Shown piece by piece: positions 63,441-64,000 of a DNA stretch of 64,000 nt. Below the pieces are notes generated by a model. That model was not told the DNA's origin, made no database searches, and worked only from the letters and a program-made list of their open reading frames with translations. Origin of the DNA: Plotosus lineatus (lineage: Eukaryota > Chordata > Actinopteri > Siluriformes > Plotosidae); the NCBI GenBank assembly GCA_024760905.1, contig CM045732.1:55964496-56028495 (forward strand), in the 5' to 3' direction. Numbering within the stretch: position 1 is the stretch's first letter; each line of letters opens with the position of its first letter. The position numbers and the translations under genes are program-made.

Positions 63441-64000
63441 GTTTGCCCCGATGAACAACTTGGTGCGCTTATGGTTCTGGACGCTGTTCCTCCGCGGTCC
63501 GAACCCCGCATTCCATCAACGCACGGATCCCGAAGCGAGGATTTCCGCGCAGGACGGTTCGAACTTCACTTTGGGTTCTCGTGGTAAACCAGAACTACTG
63601 TAATGCAAAACCTGCTCATTTTCCAACTCCCAGTTATCACCGATTATGCGTGTAAAGTTGCACCAAGTGTGCGGTTTTTGTTTGTTTTTCTTTTTTCTTT
63701 TGTTTCTTTAAAACTTCAGCCATTGATCTGAGCACCACATGTCCTGTTGAGATTCAGTGCAATTTGCTTCATTCTGTAAAATCCCTGGTTAATAATAAAA
63801 CCCGCTGAATGAGTCGCACCGGGGAGCAGTGAGCTCGCAGCCAGCGCCTGGGAACCATTTCATTCAGATCAGCTGCCGCTATTCACCCGAAACAGCGCAG
63901 AAAGCCCAAGGAAAACACAACACCAATAACATCTACAAGTGCAGCTTCCATCACAGTCTCACGCCTTTTCGTTATTATTGGGGCTGCAGGAAGAGAAACC
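63441..64000 (-). promoter_or_regulatory. foxo3: foxo3 5' untranslated region and proximal promoter
   Basis: The first about 160 bases upstream of the start codon are GC-rich and CpG-rich like the coding exon; the rest is mixed. A splice acceptor or TATA box is not evident. The region reaches the window edge, so the transcription start cannot be placed. Confidence 0.45.

Noticed and set aside
63067..63603. 178-codon and 127-codon + strand frames
   Set aside because: They are antisense to foxo3 exon 1 in GC-rich sequence that lacks stops by composition.

Overview
This is nuclear DNA from a teleost fish. The evidence is interrupted vertebrate genes with GT-AG introns, dense Tc1/pogo/hAT DNA transposons, tRNA-derived SINEs with fish-type tails, RTE-clade LINEs, and very long (CA)n, (TC)n and (TA)n tracts. 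I cannot fix the species.

Four protein-coding genes are supported. (1) A SASH1-type signalling adaptor on the + strand (exons from 904 to 17576; its 5' exons lie left of the window). It has SLY, SH3 and first SAM domains but stops before the second SAM domain usual in SASH1. (2) ddo, D-aspartate oxidase, on the - strand (24394-25833): four coding exons, 339 aa, peroxisomal AKL C-terminus. (3) zbtb24 on the + strand (38089-41639): BTB, AT-hook and eight C2H2 fingers, with a likely non-coding first exon and a TCTCGCGAGA promoter element near 34.35 kb. (4) foxo3 on the - strand (57647-63440): two coding exons, 633 aa, three AKT-type sites, and about 560 bp of 5' sequence at the right edge. From memory, FOXO3, ZBTB24 and DDO are near neighbours on human 6q21 and SASH1 lies further out on 6q, so the window looks like a compacted and reshuffled 6q-type block.

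The rest is mostly mobile DNA. Left part (1-17.5 kb): pogo/Tigger-like elements with microsatellites in sash1 introns, an older terminal-inverted-repeat element split by a Tc1 copy, and SINEs. Middle (17.6-34 kb): two more copies of the same Tc1 family, a palindromic MITE pair, a hAT MITE with an exact 8-bp target duplication, several SINE families and unidentified ORF fossils. Right part (34-57 kb): four copies of one RTE LINE (one nearly full length with two single-base frameshifts), a Tc1/mariner element carrying two nested SINEs, another Tc1 relic, and a cluster of alternating SINEs. The foxo3 intron holds one further degraded Tc1 element.

No CRISPR, operon, rRNA or intact tRNA gene is present. 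I did not find a new gene system. The most unusual signals are: one tRNA-derived SINE head joined to two different LINE-type tails, one of which matches both ends of the local RTE; a transposase deletion shared by all three Tc1 copies; a palindrome whose centre is occupied by Tc1; a (GT)n tract that grew inside LINE coding sequence; and the missing second SAM domain of the sash1-like gene. Coordinates of repeats are read by eye; exon borders were placed by reading frame, splice consensus and family similarity.
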